A stretch of 64,000 bases of DNA from Levilactobacillus zymae DSM 19395 (GTDB taxonomy: Bacteria; Bacillota; Bacilli; Lactobacillales; Lactobacillaceae), in the NCBI RefSeq assembly GCF_001434115.1, contig NZ_AZDW01000013.1:186001-250000 (forward strand). The letters are read 5' to 3'. The notes under the pieces were generated by a model. It saw only the letters and a list, made by a program, of their open reading frames with translations. It was not told the origin of the DNA and ran no database searches. Numbering within the stretch: position 1 is the stretch's first letter; each line of letters starts with the position of its first letter. Both the position numbers and the translations under genes were made by a program. Shown here one piece after another: positions 47,187 through 54,802 of this stretch.

Positions 47187-48035
47187 CTAGACTTGTTGCA
47201 GGCATTGTAAAATGGCCGCGCTAATCGCCACCGGGCGTTCCTCCGGTAACCAGTGGGCGCTGTTCAGGACCACGAACCGGTAGTCGGCCGTCACGAAAGC
47301 GGCGGTTTTCCGGGCCGCCGCCGCGCCTAAGAACGGATCGTGCCGGCCCCAAACGTAGGTGGTCGGCACGTGGATCAACGGGTCGGGCACCGCCGGTTGA
47401 TGGGGTACCAGCATCCCGCGGTACCAATTGACGGGACCGCGCAGACTGGCGGTGCTAGGAAAGGCGGCCAGTAACGCGGCGGTCGCGGGTGCACTTAATC
47501 CCGACGACCGGAGCTGGTGCGGCAATAACCGGTAGGCCAACCAATCGCCCACCCGGGGTACCTGAAAGGCGCCGATGTAGGCGCTGTTCAGGAGTTGCGT
47601 CGAATGCCGGTACGCCCACACTAACGCTAACGGGTGGGGCGTGGCGAGAACGGTCAGGGACCGGAGCTTAGCGGGGAACAATTGGGCGAGTTTCCACGCT
47701 AAAAAGCCGCCCCAGTCGTGACCCACCACGTGGACGCGGGTGAGGTGAAAGTAAGCAATCAGCGCGGTCAGGTCGCCCACCAAATGAGCCGTGGTGTAGG
47801 CTTGCCGCCCCGCCGGTGTCGCGGTGGCCGCATACCCGCGCATGACGGGGACCCAGGTCTGATACCCGGCCGCGGTGAGCCGCCTGACCACGGCGTTCCA
47901 GCTGGCCGCGGTTTCGGGGAAACCGTGGAGGAGTAAGACCGCTTCACCCGTGGCCGGTCCGTGCCGGTAGACGGGCAGTGTCAGGCCGTCGTGAGTGTAG
48001 ATCAGGCGTTGCCCCAGGGGGGTTACCAATGACAT
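47187..48035 (-). CDS. Alpha/beta hydrolase, epoxide-hydrolase/haloalkane-dehalogenase like
   Basis: 282 residues. LLLHGFPETAASWN is the oxyanion HG-x-P motif, VVGHDWGGFLAWKLA holds an Asp (GHDWGG) as nucleophile, the hallmark of epoxide hydrolases and dehalogenases rather than esterases (Ser). WGRHDPFLG and LNSAHWLPEERP give the acid and the His. Substrate unknown. Start at ATG 48035, though its ribosome site is poor. It stands alone on the minus strand. Confidence 0.82.
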   Translation of the reverse strand: MSLVTPLGQRLIYTHDGLTLPVYRHGPATGEAVLLLHGFPETAASWNAVVRRLTAAGYQTWVPVMRGYAATATPAGRQAYTTAHLVGDLTALIAYFHLTRVHVVGHDWGGFLAWKLAQLFPAKLRSLTVLATPHPLALVWAYRHSTQLLNSAYIGAFQVPRVGDWLAYRLLPHQLRSSGLSAPATAALLAAFPSTASLRGPVNWYRGMLVPHQPAVPDPLIHVPTTYVWGRHDPFLGAAAARKTAAFVTADYRFVVLNSAHWLPEERPVAISAAILQCLQQV

Positions 48036-48160
48036 GTGAACAGGACTTCTTTCTATCGGAGATCTGCAATTACTGTAGCACGTTTGACCGGAAGCGCAAA
48101 GCGGGTAACCCAAAAAGCGGCACTCCGATGAGTGTCGCTAAAGCCGTGCCAATTAGGGCG

Positions 48161-48535
48161 TTAGTGCGCGATTGGTCGGTATTTTCGGCCCAGGACGTAG
48201 AGCGCGCCGCCCTTGAGCTTAAAGGTCGTCTGGCGGAATTGTTTGGTGTGCGCGGTGCGTTCCTTGACCAGGTAGGTGTGGTCGCCCAGATAGCGGTAAC
48301 GAGCACCGCGCCCCTGGGTTCCCGTGTGGCCGTTGTTCACGAAGCGTAAGCCGGTCTTTTTGATGCGAACGGTGTAGTGTTTTTTCCCCTGCCGGTAGCG
48401 CCACGTGCCCCGAGCTCGCGTGGGCGTGCCGGTGTGCCAGGTCGCCGCTTGAACAGTCGTGGGTGCTGACCAACCGTAACCCAGGCCGACCCCCACGCAG
48501 GTCAACAGGCCGACTAGCCCTAATTTTAGATTCAT
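48161..48535 (-). CDS. Small secreted basic protein of unknown function
   Basis: 124 residues. A clear signal peptide (LGLVGLLTCVGVGLGYGWS, cleavage near TTVQA-A at about residue 31) precedes a mature part of about 93 residues rich in Arg, Lys, Thr and Tyr (GTWRYRQGKKHYTVRIKKTG; YRYLGDHTYLVKERT). Charge is strongly positive; no cysteine. It resembles small exported proteins that are common in lactobacilli but of unknown role. GGGGGAG before ATG. Divergent from gntR. Confidence 0.75.
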   Translation of the reverse strand: MNLKLGLVGLLTCVGVGLGYGWSAPTTVQAATWHTGTPTRARGTWRYRQGKKHYTVRIKKTGLRFVNNGHTGTQGRGARYRYLGDHTYLVKERTAHTKQFRQTTFKLKGGALYVLGRKYRPIAH

Positions 48536-48701
48536 GTGATCTCCCCCTCAGTTTAGGTTTAGTATACCGTTTATGGCGCCTAAGTCACGAGATAAGCAGG
48601 GATTGTTAGCTCCGCGGCGCCAGGGTGAGCCAACCGGACTGGTGTCGCGGAATAAGAGGCGGTATACTAAAAGATATTGAGCAGTGAAAGGGGGCATTGA
48701 C

Positions 48702-49406
48702 ATGCCAACAACACCGGATTTAACCAGCATTTTCCATCATTACCAGGCTACGATTCAGCCGGGCCCGCTGACCCAGCAGGCCTATTCGATCATCTTGGCA
48801 GCGATTCGGGAGCTTTACCTGCAACCGGGGCAATCCTTTTTGGAACGGGAAGTCTCCGAACCGTTGGGGATGAGCCGCACCCCGGTACATGAGGCGTTGA
48901 TTCGCCTGGAAGCCGCCGGGTGGCTGGCCATCATTCCGCGGCGGGGATTTAAGGTCGCGCCCATTCTCGCCACGACCATTACCGAGATCGCCCAGATCAG
49001 TGAAAATTTAGACGGGTTGGCCGTGGCGTTGGCCACCCCCCGGATCACGGCGGCGGAACTAACGCCGCTAAACGACTTAGTGGCCCAGCAGGTGACGGCC
49101 ATGCGGCATCAGGACTTACGAGCCTACGTGCAGATCGATCAACGCTTTCACGAGCAACTCGTGGCGTTAGCGCCGAATCAGCGCCTCGTACAGTTGATTG
49201 CCAGTTATTCGGATCAACTTTACCGGGCCCGGCTCTACGCGATCGATGAGCGGGCCTTGCCGGAACAGTCGGTGCAGGAACACCGGGCCATCTTAGCGGC
49301 CATGCAGTCGCGTAATGCTCGCGCCGCACAGGAACTCATGATCGGTCACCGGCAGCGGGGCAGTCGAGAAATCATTAAGATCATTATTCAGAAGCAAGCC
49401 GAGTAA
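48702..49406 (+). CDS. GntR/FadR-family transcriptional regulator
   Basis: 234 residues. N-terminal winged helix (LTQQAYSIILAAIRELYLQPGQSFLEREVSEPLGMSRTPVHEALIRLEAAGWL, about 24-77) and a C-terminal FCD all-helical ligand domain with metal-binding-type residues (DQRFHEQLV, EHRAILAAM). Such proteins usually repress sugar-acid and organic-acid genes. The site AATGTATACATT in the tarD-like promoter is of the FadR/FCD kind, so this is the likely repressor of that gene. ATG 48702 has AAGGGGG upstream. Confidence 0.9.
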   Translation: MPTTPDLTSIFHHYQATIQPGPLTQQAYSIILAAIRELYLQPGQSFLEREVSEPLGMSRTPVHEALIRLEAAGWLAIIPRRGFKVAPILATTITEIAQISENLDGLAVALATPRITAAELTPLNDLVAQQVTAMRHQDLRAYVQIDQRFHEQLVALAPNQRLVQLIASYSDQLYRARLYAIDERALPEQSVQEHRAILAAMQSRNARAAQELMIGHRQRGSREIIKIIIQKQAE

Positions 49407-49440
49407 CCACGCTCCCGGATTCGGGCGGCGTGGTTTTTTT
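49405..49440 (+). terminator. Terminator of gntR
   Basis: AACCACGC / GCGTGGTT perfect 8-bp stem with an inner CCCG-GATT-CGGG, then seven T. Confidence 0.9.
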
Positions 49441-49444
49441 GAAT

Positions 49445-49496
49445 TTGACATTAATGTATACATTAATTATAATGACTTTAGATTAAGCGCTTAATC
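49445..49496 (+). promoter_or_regulatory. Consensus promoter of the tartrate dehydratase-like gene with two palindromes
   Basis: TTGACA (49445-49450), exactly 17 bases, TATAAT (49468-49473): perfect sigma-A consensus. The spacer is the perfect palindrome ATTAATGTATACATTAAT (49450-49467). A second perfect palindrome, GATTAAGCGCTTAATC, covers 49481-49496 around and after the start site; it has the AAGCGCTT core of a CcpA site but not its flanking TG and CA. Confidence 0.85.
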
Positions 49497-49551
49497 CGAA
49501 ATAAACTTGCATCGTCATTTAGACTTTGATAAAGACTGGATAGTGACAAAG

Positions 49552-50718
49552 ATGAAAATTGTTTCGATTAAAGAAAAACCCGTTAAAATTAGTTCTAGCA
49601 TTCGTAATGCATACATTGATTTCTCGAAAATGGACGTTTCGGTCGTCGCCATCGAGACCGACGTGCAACGTGACGGGCAGCCCGTCATTGGGTATGGCTT
49701 TAATTCCAACGGTCGTTATGCGCAGAGTGGCATCATCCATAAGCGTATGATTCCGCGGATCATGCAGGCGCAACCGGCGGATTATTTAACGGCGGACGGC
49801 ACGAACCTCGACCCGTTTAAACTCTGGAAGATCATGATGACCAACGAAAAGCCCGGCGGTCACGGGGAACGGTCCGTGGCCGTGGGGACGATCGACATGG
49901 CCATCTGGGACGCCGTGGCAAAAATCGAAGAAAAGCCACTTTACCGTTTGCTGTCCGAACGTTACGGGGACGGGCATCCGGACGACCGGGTCTTTGTCTA
50001 CGCGGCGGGGGGCTACTATCAACCCGGTAAGGACGACACCCTATTGCAACAAGAACTCAAGGGGTATTTAGACCAAGGTTACTCCGTGGTCAAGATGAAG
50101 ATCGGTAACGGCCTAGACGAAGACCGGCGTCGAATCGAAGCGGCCTTAAAGGTCGTGCCGTCCGGGAAGCATTTAGCCGTGGACGCCAACGGTCGTTTAG
50201 ATCTCAAAACGGCGCTCGAATATGCCAAGATGCTGGCTCCGTACGACCTGTTCTGGTTTGAAGAAGCGGGCGATCCCCTGGACTTTAAGCTACAACACGA
50301 ACTCAGTCAACATTACGCGGGCACCATGGCGACCGGGGAAAACCTCTTCTCCATGCAGGATGCGCGCAACCTGATTCGTTACGGGGGGATGCGGCCGCAA
50401 ACGGACTACTTACAATTCGATTGTGCGTTAAGCTATGGGCTCGTGGAATACATGAAGACGTTGAAAATGTTACGGGAAAACGGCTGGTCGTCCCGCCGGT
50501 GCATTCCGCACGGGGGCCATCAAATGTCCCTGAACATTGCGGCCGGGTTGAAGCTCGGGGGTAACGAATCGTACCCCGGGATTTTCGAACCCTTCGGTGG
50601 GTTTGCGGATAATCTGCCGATCGAAGACGGTTACGTCCGCTTGCCGCAGGTTCCCGGCATCGGGTTTGAAACCAAAGCGGCGCTGATGAAGGTGTTACGT
50701 GAGGTGGCCCAAAGCTAA
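49552..50718 (+). CDS. tarD: D(-)-tartrate dehydratase-like enolase-superfamily enzyme
   Basis: 388 residues very like the characterised D-tartrate dehydratase family (tartrate to oxaloacetate and water): IRNAYIDFSKM, GYGFNSNGRYAQ, NEKPGGHGERSVAVGTIDMA, FVYAAGGYYQPGKD, the KMK catalytic pair near residues 181-183, VDANG (metal Asp near 211), WFEEAGDPLD and ATGEN (metal Glu), and HGGHQMSLNIAAGL (catalytic His). Complete, no damaged motif. The ATG has a weak ribosome site; GTG 49543 is an alternative. Substrate specificity is inferred from family identity. Confidence 0.85.
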   Translation: MKIVSIKEKPVKISSSIRNAYIDFSKMDVSVVAIETDVQRDGQPVIGYGFNSNGRYAQSGIIHKRMIPRIMQAQPADYLTADGTNLDPFKLWKIMMTNEKPGGHGERSVAVGTIDMAIWDAVAKIEEKPLYRLLSERYGDGHPDDRVFVYAAGGYYQPGKDDTLLQQELKGYLDQGYSVVKMKIGNGLDEDRRRIEAALKVVPSGKHLAVDANGRLDLKTALEYAKMLAPYDLFWFEEAGDPLDFKLQHELSQHYAGTMATGENLFSMQDARNLIRYGGMRPQTDYLQFDCALSYGLVEYMKTLKMLRENGWSSRRCIPHGGHQMSLNIAAGLKLGGNESYPGIFEPFGGFADNLPIEDGYVRLPQVPGIGFETKAALMKVLREVAQS

Positions 50719-50756
50719 TTGGAAGCTCTTTCACGGACTTTTAGGCCGGAATTAAC

Positions 50757-50795
50757 TATAATAAACGGTGTCTGGTATGTTCATTTAGCATACCA
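50757..50795 (+). promoter_or_regulatory. Putative promoter and operator of the zinc dehydrogenase gene
   Basis: A -10 like TATAAT at 50757-50762 without a clear -35, then the inverted repeat TGGTATG-N9-CATACCA (50773-50795) at the expected start site. A weak -35 would suit an activator. Confidence 0.4.
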
Positions 50796-50875
50796 ACATG
50801 CTTAATGGGCATTTACCGGTGAGGACCCCGAGTCCTTATAATTGAGTTAATCAACCTAAAGGGAGGATTTTTTCT

Positions 50876-51919
50876 ATGAAAGCAGCTGTTTTTGCCAAAG
50901 CCGGTCAAATGGTGGTCAACGAGATCGAGAAACCCACGATTCAACAACCCGACGACGTGATTATTCGCGTGGTGCGGGCCTGTGTCTGTGGGTCCGACCT
51001 CTGGGCCTACCGAGGATTAGACGACAAGGCCGCCGATTCCGAAAATTCCGGTCACGAATCAATCGGGATCGTGGATGCGGTCGGTGACGCCATCACCACG
51101 GTCAAACCCGGCGACTTCGTCATCGCGCCGTTCACCCACGGCTGTGGCCACTGTCCGGCCTGTCTCGCGGGCTTCGATGGGGTGTGCCAGTCCCACACGG
51201 ATAACTTCAGTAACGGGAACCAAGCCGAATACGTCCGATTCCAACACGGGCAATGGGCCTTAGTCAAGGTGCCGGGGCAGCCTAGTGACTACAGCGAGGG
51301 CATGTTAAAGTCCCTGTTGACCTTAGCCGACGTCATGGCGACCGGTTACCACGCCGCTCGGGTCGCCCACGTCAAGGCCGGGGACACGGTCGTCGTCTTG
51401 GGTGACGGTGCCGTGGGCCAATGTGCTATCATTGCCGCCAAGATGATGGGCGCCAAGCAGATCATCTCGACCAGTCGGCACGCCGACCGGCAAGCGCTGG
51501 CCAAGGAATTTGGCGCGACGGCTAACGTGGCCGACCGAGGCGACGACGCCGTTAAGCAAATTATGGCGTTGACCAACGGGGCCGGCGCCGATGCCGTGCT
51601 CGAATGTGTCGGCACGGAACTTTCGACCGAAACGGCGATGCAGGTCGGCCGTCCGGGGGCCGTGATTGGCCGGGTCGGCTTACCACACACCACCAAGATG
51701 GACGTGACCGCCCCCTTCTACAATAACTTTAGCTTAGCCGGTGGGCCCGCTTCCGTGACGACCTACGACAAGCAACGGTTACTCAAGGCCGTCTTGGATG
51801 GGCAGATCAATCCCGGGAAGGTCTTCACTAAGAGCTTCACGTTGGACCAGATCGACGACGCCTATCAAGCCATGGCCAAGCGTGAGGCCATTAAGTCGTT
51901 CGTCGTGGTCAGTGATTAA
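50876..51919 (+). CDS. Zinc-dependent alcohol dehydrogenase family protein
   Basis: 347-residue medium-chain dehydrogenase. Catalytic zinc site CVCGSDLW and GHES; structural zinc lobe CGHCPACLAGFDGVC with four Cys; Rossmann motif VLGDGAVGQCAII for NAD(P). Oxidises or reduces an alcohol/aldehyde or polyol; substrate unknown. It follows the tartrate-type gene by 157 bases but has its own promoter region and operator. AGGGAGGA before ATG. Confidence 0.9.
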   Translation: MKAAVFAKAGQMVVNEIEKPTIQQPDDVIIRVVRACVCGSDLWAYRGLDDKAADSENSGHESIGIVDAVGDAITTVKPGDFVIAPFTHGCGHCPACLAGFDGVCQSHTDNFSNGNQAEYVRFQHGQWALVKVPGQPSDYSEGMLKSLLTLADVMATGYHAARVAHVKAGDTVVVLGDGAVGQCAIIAAKMMGAKQIISTSRHADRQALAKEFGATANVADRGDDAVKQIMALTNGAGADAVLECVGTELSTETAMQVGRPGAVIGRVGLPHTTKMDVTAPFYNNFSLAGGPASVTTYDKQRLLKAVLDGQINPGKVFTKSFTLDQIDDAYQAMAKREAIKSFVVVSD

Positions 51920-51940
51920 AAATAAGCGTTATTAAAGTCG

Positions 51941-51977
51941 AAAAGTCGTTTCCCATTTGCTGGGGGACGACTTTTTT
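51941..51977 (+). terminator. Terminator of the zinc dehydrogenase gene
   Basis: AAAAGTCGT...ACGACTTTT with TCCC/GGGG inner pairs, then a T run. Confidence 0.88.
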
Positions 51978-52221
51978 ATTAGGAAATAAATAATGGTGTA
52001 AAGGTTTGATGACCACTCTGTATAAAATTGGTAAAGGCGCCCAAATCGGCGGTGATATCTCGTAAACTGAGATTAGGGAGTGCTAACTGACGGGACTTCC
52101 GAATGAGTCGGAGGAGGACTGCGGTGACAAGTCGCCCGGGTCAGCATATCTAAAACTGAGGAAAGTGGGGTGAAGCGTCCCCGGTGCCCCGGACGCCGCC
52201 AGGAGCGTTTCTGATGAAATC
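51978..52221 (+). promoter_or_regulatory. Long structured leader of the WxL locus with micro-ORFs
   Basis: Holds a -10-like TATAAA (52021-52026), hairpins TCCGA-ATGAG-TCGGA (52098-52112) and GCGTCC...GGACGC (52175-52195), and two translation signals: GGAGGAGG (52110-52117) with GTG 52124 starting a 9-codon frame that ends TAA 52151-52153, and AGGAG (52201-52205) with ATG 52214, a 3-codon frame whose TGA overlaps the WxL start as ATGA. Confidence 0.45.
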
Positions 52222-52884
52222 ATGACTTTAAAAGCAACTTTAGCGTTAGCCACGTTGGCTCTCGGGTTATTGCCAACGACGGGGATGGTCGCCCATGCGG
52301 CTGCTGGTGCGGCGGATACGACGCAGGATACGGCTAGTCAAACAGCTGAACGTCAGGCCACTGTGGACGTTCAACCCGGAGACTTGAAGTTTCAGACTAA
52401 GGATGGGTTAGCAGTAACGCCCTCGTTTAACTTTGAGTCAGCTAAGGTCACTGACCAGGCTCAACCTGAGTTAAAACCGACTGGATCAACTATCGATACT
52501 AGTTATACGTTAGGTGTTTCTAACTTCTTAGGTGGTGCGGCCTGGCAAGTAAGTGCTCAACTCGGTGCTTTTGACGATAAACACGGCCATAATTTAAAAG
52601 GGGCTTTCCTTCATTTAAAGGGTGAAGAGGTTAATAGTAAGGGCAAACCACTATCGGCCGCACCTTCCGCTAACTTGACAGCAGGCGGTCCTTCTGCTGT
52701 TTTTCTAGATGCGAGAACGGATGAGGCCATGGGGAAAGTTACGGATTCATTAGCGAACACAACGCTGGAATTACCTAATGTTGACTACGCAGGAACCTAT
52801 ACCGCGAAGCTTACTTATACGTTAACGACCGGACCACAAGAGGCACAAACTACACCAACGTCACAACCTAGCACACAACACTAA
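52222..52884 (+). CDS. WxL domain surface protein (first)
   Basis: 220 residues. Signal peptide MTLKATLALATLALGLLPTTG...AHAA, then a WxL-type wall-binding domain filling the rest: proximal LGGAAWQVSAQLGAF and distal YAGTYTAKLTYTLTTGP. Both hallmark tripeptides are altered (W-x-V, and Y-x-L in place of W-x-L). WxL domains attach non-covalently to peptidoglycan. The best ribosome site (AGGAG, 8 bases) points to ATG 52214, whose frame closes after three codons at the gene start, so this CDS either restarts by coupling or lost one base. C-terminal tail is Gln/Thr/Pro-rich. Confidence 0.82.
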   Translation: MTLKATLALATLALGLLPTTGMVAHAAAGAADTTQDTASQTAERQATVDVQPGDLKFQTKDGLAVTPSFNFESAKVTDQAQPELKPTGSTIDTSYTLGVSNFLGGAAWQVSAQLGAFDDKHGHNLKGAFLHLKGEEVNSKGKPLSAAPSANLTAGGPSAVFLDARTDEAMGKVTDSLANTTLELPNVDYAGTYTAKLTYTLTTGPQEAQTTPTSQPSTQH

Positions 52885-52937
52885 AAGCACCGTTTGAACA
52901 CCAGGTCTCCTTCAATTTTCTCGTGAAGGGGGCCTTC

Positions 52938-54044
52938 ATGATGAAGAAAGGACTGATGAGATTGACGTTCAGGCAACATTTAATTCGCTGGGGGCTGGTG
53001 GGAAGCCTACTCATCCTGGGATTATTCGGGGGGACGTGCGCCCATGCAGCCACTCCCGCTAACGGGGCCTTTAGCGTGGCGCCAATCTTGCCACGGGATA
53101 ATCAGTCGGGAGTCGCCTATTTTAAATTCGCCACTAAGCCGGGACAGACCCGCGACTTACGGCTGAGGGTGACCAATCAAACGCACGCGCCGGCGGCCTA
53201 TGACGTGACACCCCGGCTAGCTTCGACTAACACCAACGGCTATTTGGACTACGGGCACAATAATACCAATGCGGCATTACCGGCGCAGGCCCGTGACCTG
53301 TTCCAGCCTAGTCACCGGCAGGTCGTTCAAATTCCGGCGCAGACGTCCCGGGTCGTCCACGTTAAGTTTACGGGGCCCAAGAAGTCGTTTGCGGGCATCA
53401 TGCTGGGCGGGATTACCGTCGCCCACCATGCCGATCACCAACCAGCGGCAACGAAAGGCACGGGCATCGTAGCGACTACCGAGTACGTGGTGGCGGCGGA
53501 GTTCTACCAACACCGAGCCGCAACACCGTTAACGCCGGCAGTCACGTTTAAGTCGGCGCAATACCGCCTAGCTCAGGCGCATCCCCAGCTGACCTTACAG
53601 GTCGTTAACCACACCGCCGATTTGGTGGCGCAGGGGCACCTAAAGGCCAAACTGACGAACCTGGCCGGCAAGACCGTCGCCAAGTTTGACCAGGCCCAGC
53701 TCATGTTTGCGCCGCAAGATGCCTTTAGTTTGAACCTTCCCGTAACGGCTCAGCATTTAACCGCTGGTAAGTATACGCTAACGGGGATGCTAACGACGCC
53801 GGGCGACTTTAATTTTCCCATTAATTTACCCTTAACGGTCAGTCCACAACGGGCCCGCGCCGTGGACCAGCACGCCGCCAATTTTAAAAAACGGGCGCCC
53901 GTGAACTGGGGATTAGTGGCGATACTGGGGTTACTCGGGATGATTTTAGTCAGTCTGCTCGGCGTCATGACGCTCTTATTGCGGGGGCATCGTTTATCGC
54001 GGGTAGTGACTAAACCGATTGAGAGGCGCAATCTACATGACTAG
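52938..54044 (+). CDS. DUF916/DUF3324 WxL-interacting membrane protein
   Basis: 368 residues: signal peptide (LVGSLLILGLFGGTCAHAA), DUF916 domain (FSVAPILPRDNQSGVAYFKFATKPGQ; VVHVKFTGPKKSFAGIMLGGI; EYVVAAEFYQ), DUF3324 domain (TFKSAQYRLAQAHPQLTLQVVNHTAD), then a C-terminal membrane helix (WGLVAILGLLGMILVSLLGVMTLLL) with a basic cytoplasmic tail. These anchor or scaffold WxL proteins on the cell surface. Two ATG codons follow AAGGGGG; 52938 taken. It overlaps the next WxL gene by 8 bases. Confidence 0.87.
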   Translation: MMKKGLMRLTFRQHLIRWGLVGSLLILGLFGGTCAHAATPANGAFSVAPILPRDNQSGVAYFKFATKPGQTRDLRLRVTNQTHAPAAYDVTPRLASTNTNGYLDYGHNNTNAALPAQARDLFQPSHRQVVQIPAQTSRVVHVKFTGPKKSFAGIMLGGITVAHHADHQPAATKGTGIVATTEYVVAAEFYQHRAATPLTPAVTFKSAQYRLAQAHPQLTLQVVNHTADLVAQGHLKAKLTNLAGKTVAKFDQAQLMFAPQDAFSLNLPVTAQHLTAGKYTLTGMLTTPGDFNFPINLPLTVSPQRARAVDQHAANFKKRAPVNWGLVAILGLLGMILVSLLGVMTLLLRGHRLSRVVTKPIERRNLHD

Positions 54045-54729
54045 GCGATATCGACGCGGACTGATCTATGTCGGATTAGTTATTGGATTGCTTGGTGGCT
54101 TGGGTCATTCGGAACCTGTTCATGCGACTGCGAGATGGCAGGCTTTGGGATTAATAACTGATATTGAAAAAATTATGGCTATGATTTCACAGCTAACACA
54201 CCTTTCCCCAAGTAAGCAGGATAAGATAAGAACTAAAGTTAAGGACGCTAAAACTGTGGCCGAAAAAGAATCTATCATAAATGAAGCCAAGGACGAAGAC
54301 CAGATAGCCGCGCAACAAGAAAAACAAGTTCCTTCAATTGTCCAAGCCCCTAGTTTTACTTTTGCTGATTGTCCCGTCTCGGAAAATGCAGTCACGACTC
54401 CCTTACAATCAAATCCTGCAACCCCTAGCACACTTGAGGTGCAGGCATCGCAAAGCCAAAAATGGCGGGTAGAAGTGAGCCTATCTGCTTTCCAGTTGCA
54501 GGAGACATCACAACGACCAGTACCTACATTGTCCGGAGCAGCGATACAATTAGGGTCTAAGGACCAGGCCGCTGGTGGGGCCCGTACGCTCTTAACGGCC
54601 AACTCCGTTTCTGGATTGGGGAACCAATCCATCGACTTAAGTTCGACAACCTTATCTTTACCCCCAGTGGCCTACGCCGGTCGGTATCAAGCTCGTTTGA
54701 CCTATACTTTAATTGTTGACGGTTCATAA
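54037..54729 (+). CDS. WxL domain surface protein with N-terminal helical module
   Basis: 230 residues. Signal peptide (YVGLVIGLLGGLGHSEPVHA), then a helix-rich stretch at about residues 40-95 (IEKIMAMISQLTHLSPSKQ, KDAKTVAEKESIINEAKD) that resembles GA-type three-helix modules of albumin-binding proteins, then a WxL-type domain with KWRVEVSLSAF and YQARLTYTLIVDGS, again Y-x-L at the distal site. One cysteine (FADCP). GAGAGG before ATG. More AT-rich than the DUF916 gene upstream, suggesting different ancestry. No clean terminator; a CCCCCTG/CAGGGGG pair lies at 54740-54789. Confidence 0.8.
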   Translation: MTRRYRRGLIYVGLVIGLLGGLGHSEPVHATARWQALGLITDIEKIMAMISQLTHLSPSKQDKIRTKVKDAKTVAEKESIINEAKDEDQIAAQQEKQVPSIVQAPSFTFADCPVSENAVTTPLQSNPATPSTLEVQASQSQKWRVEVSLSAFQLQETSQRPVPTLSGAAIQLGSKDQAAGGARTLLTANSVSGLGNQSIDLSSTTLSLPPVAYAGRYQARLTYTLIVDGS

Positions 54730-54802
54730 AACCATTAACCCCCCTGACCGTCCCAAGCTAGCAATTGTCAGCTCGAAACGTCCAGGGGGTGAGTGTCTTG
54801 TT

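Noticed and set aside
48558-48671. Exact inverted 12-mers TTTAGTATACCG and CGGTATACTAAA as an operator pair
   Set aside because: Each contains TATACT in the right orientation for one of two divergent genes, so they are more simply two -10 regions.
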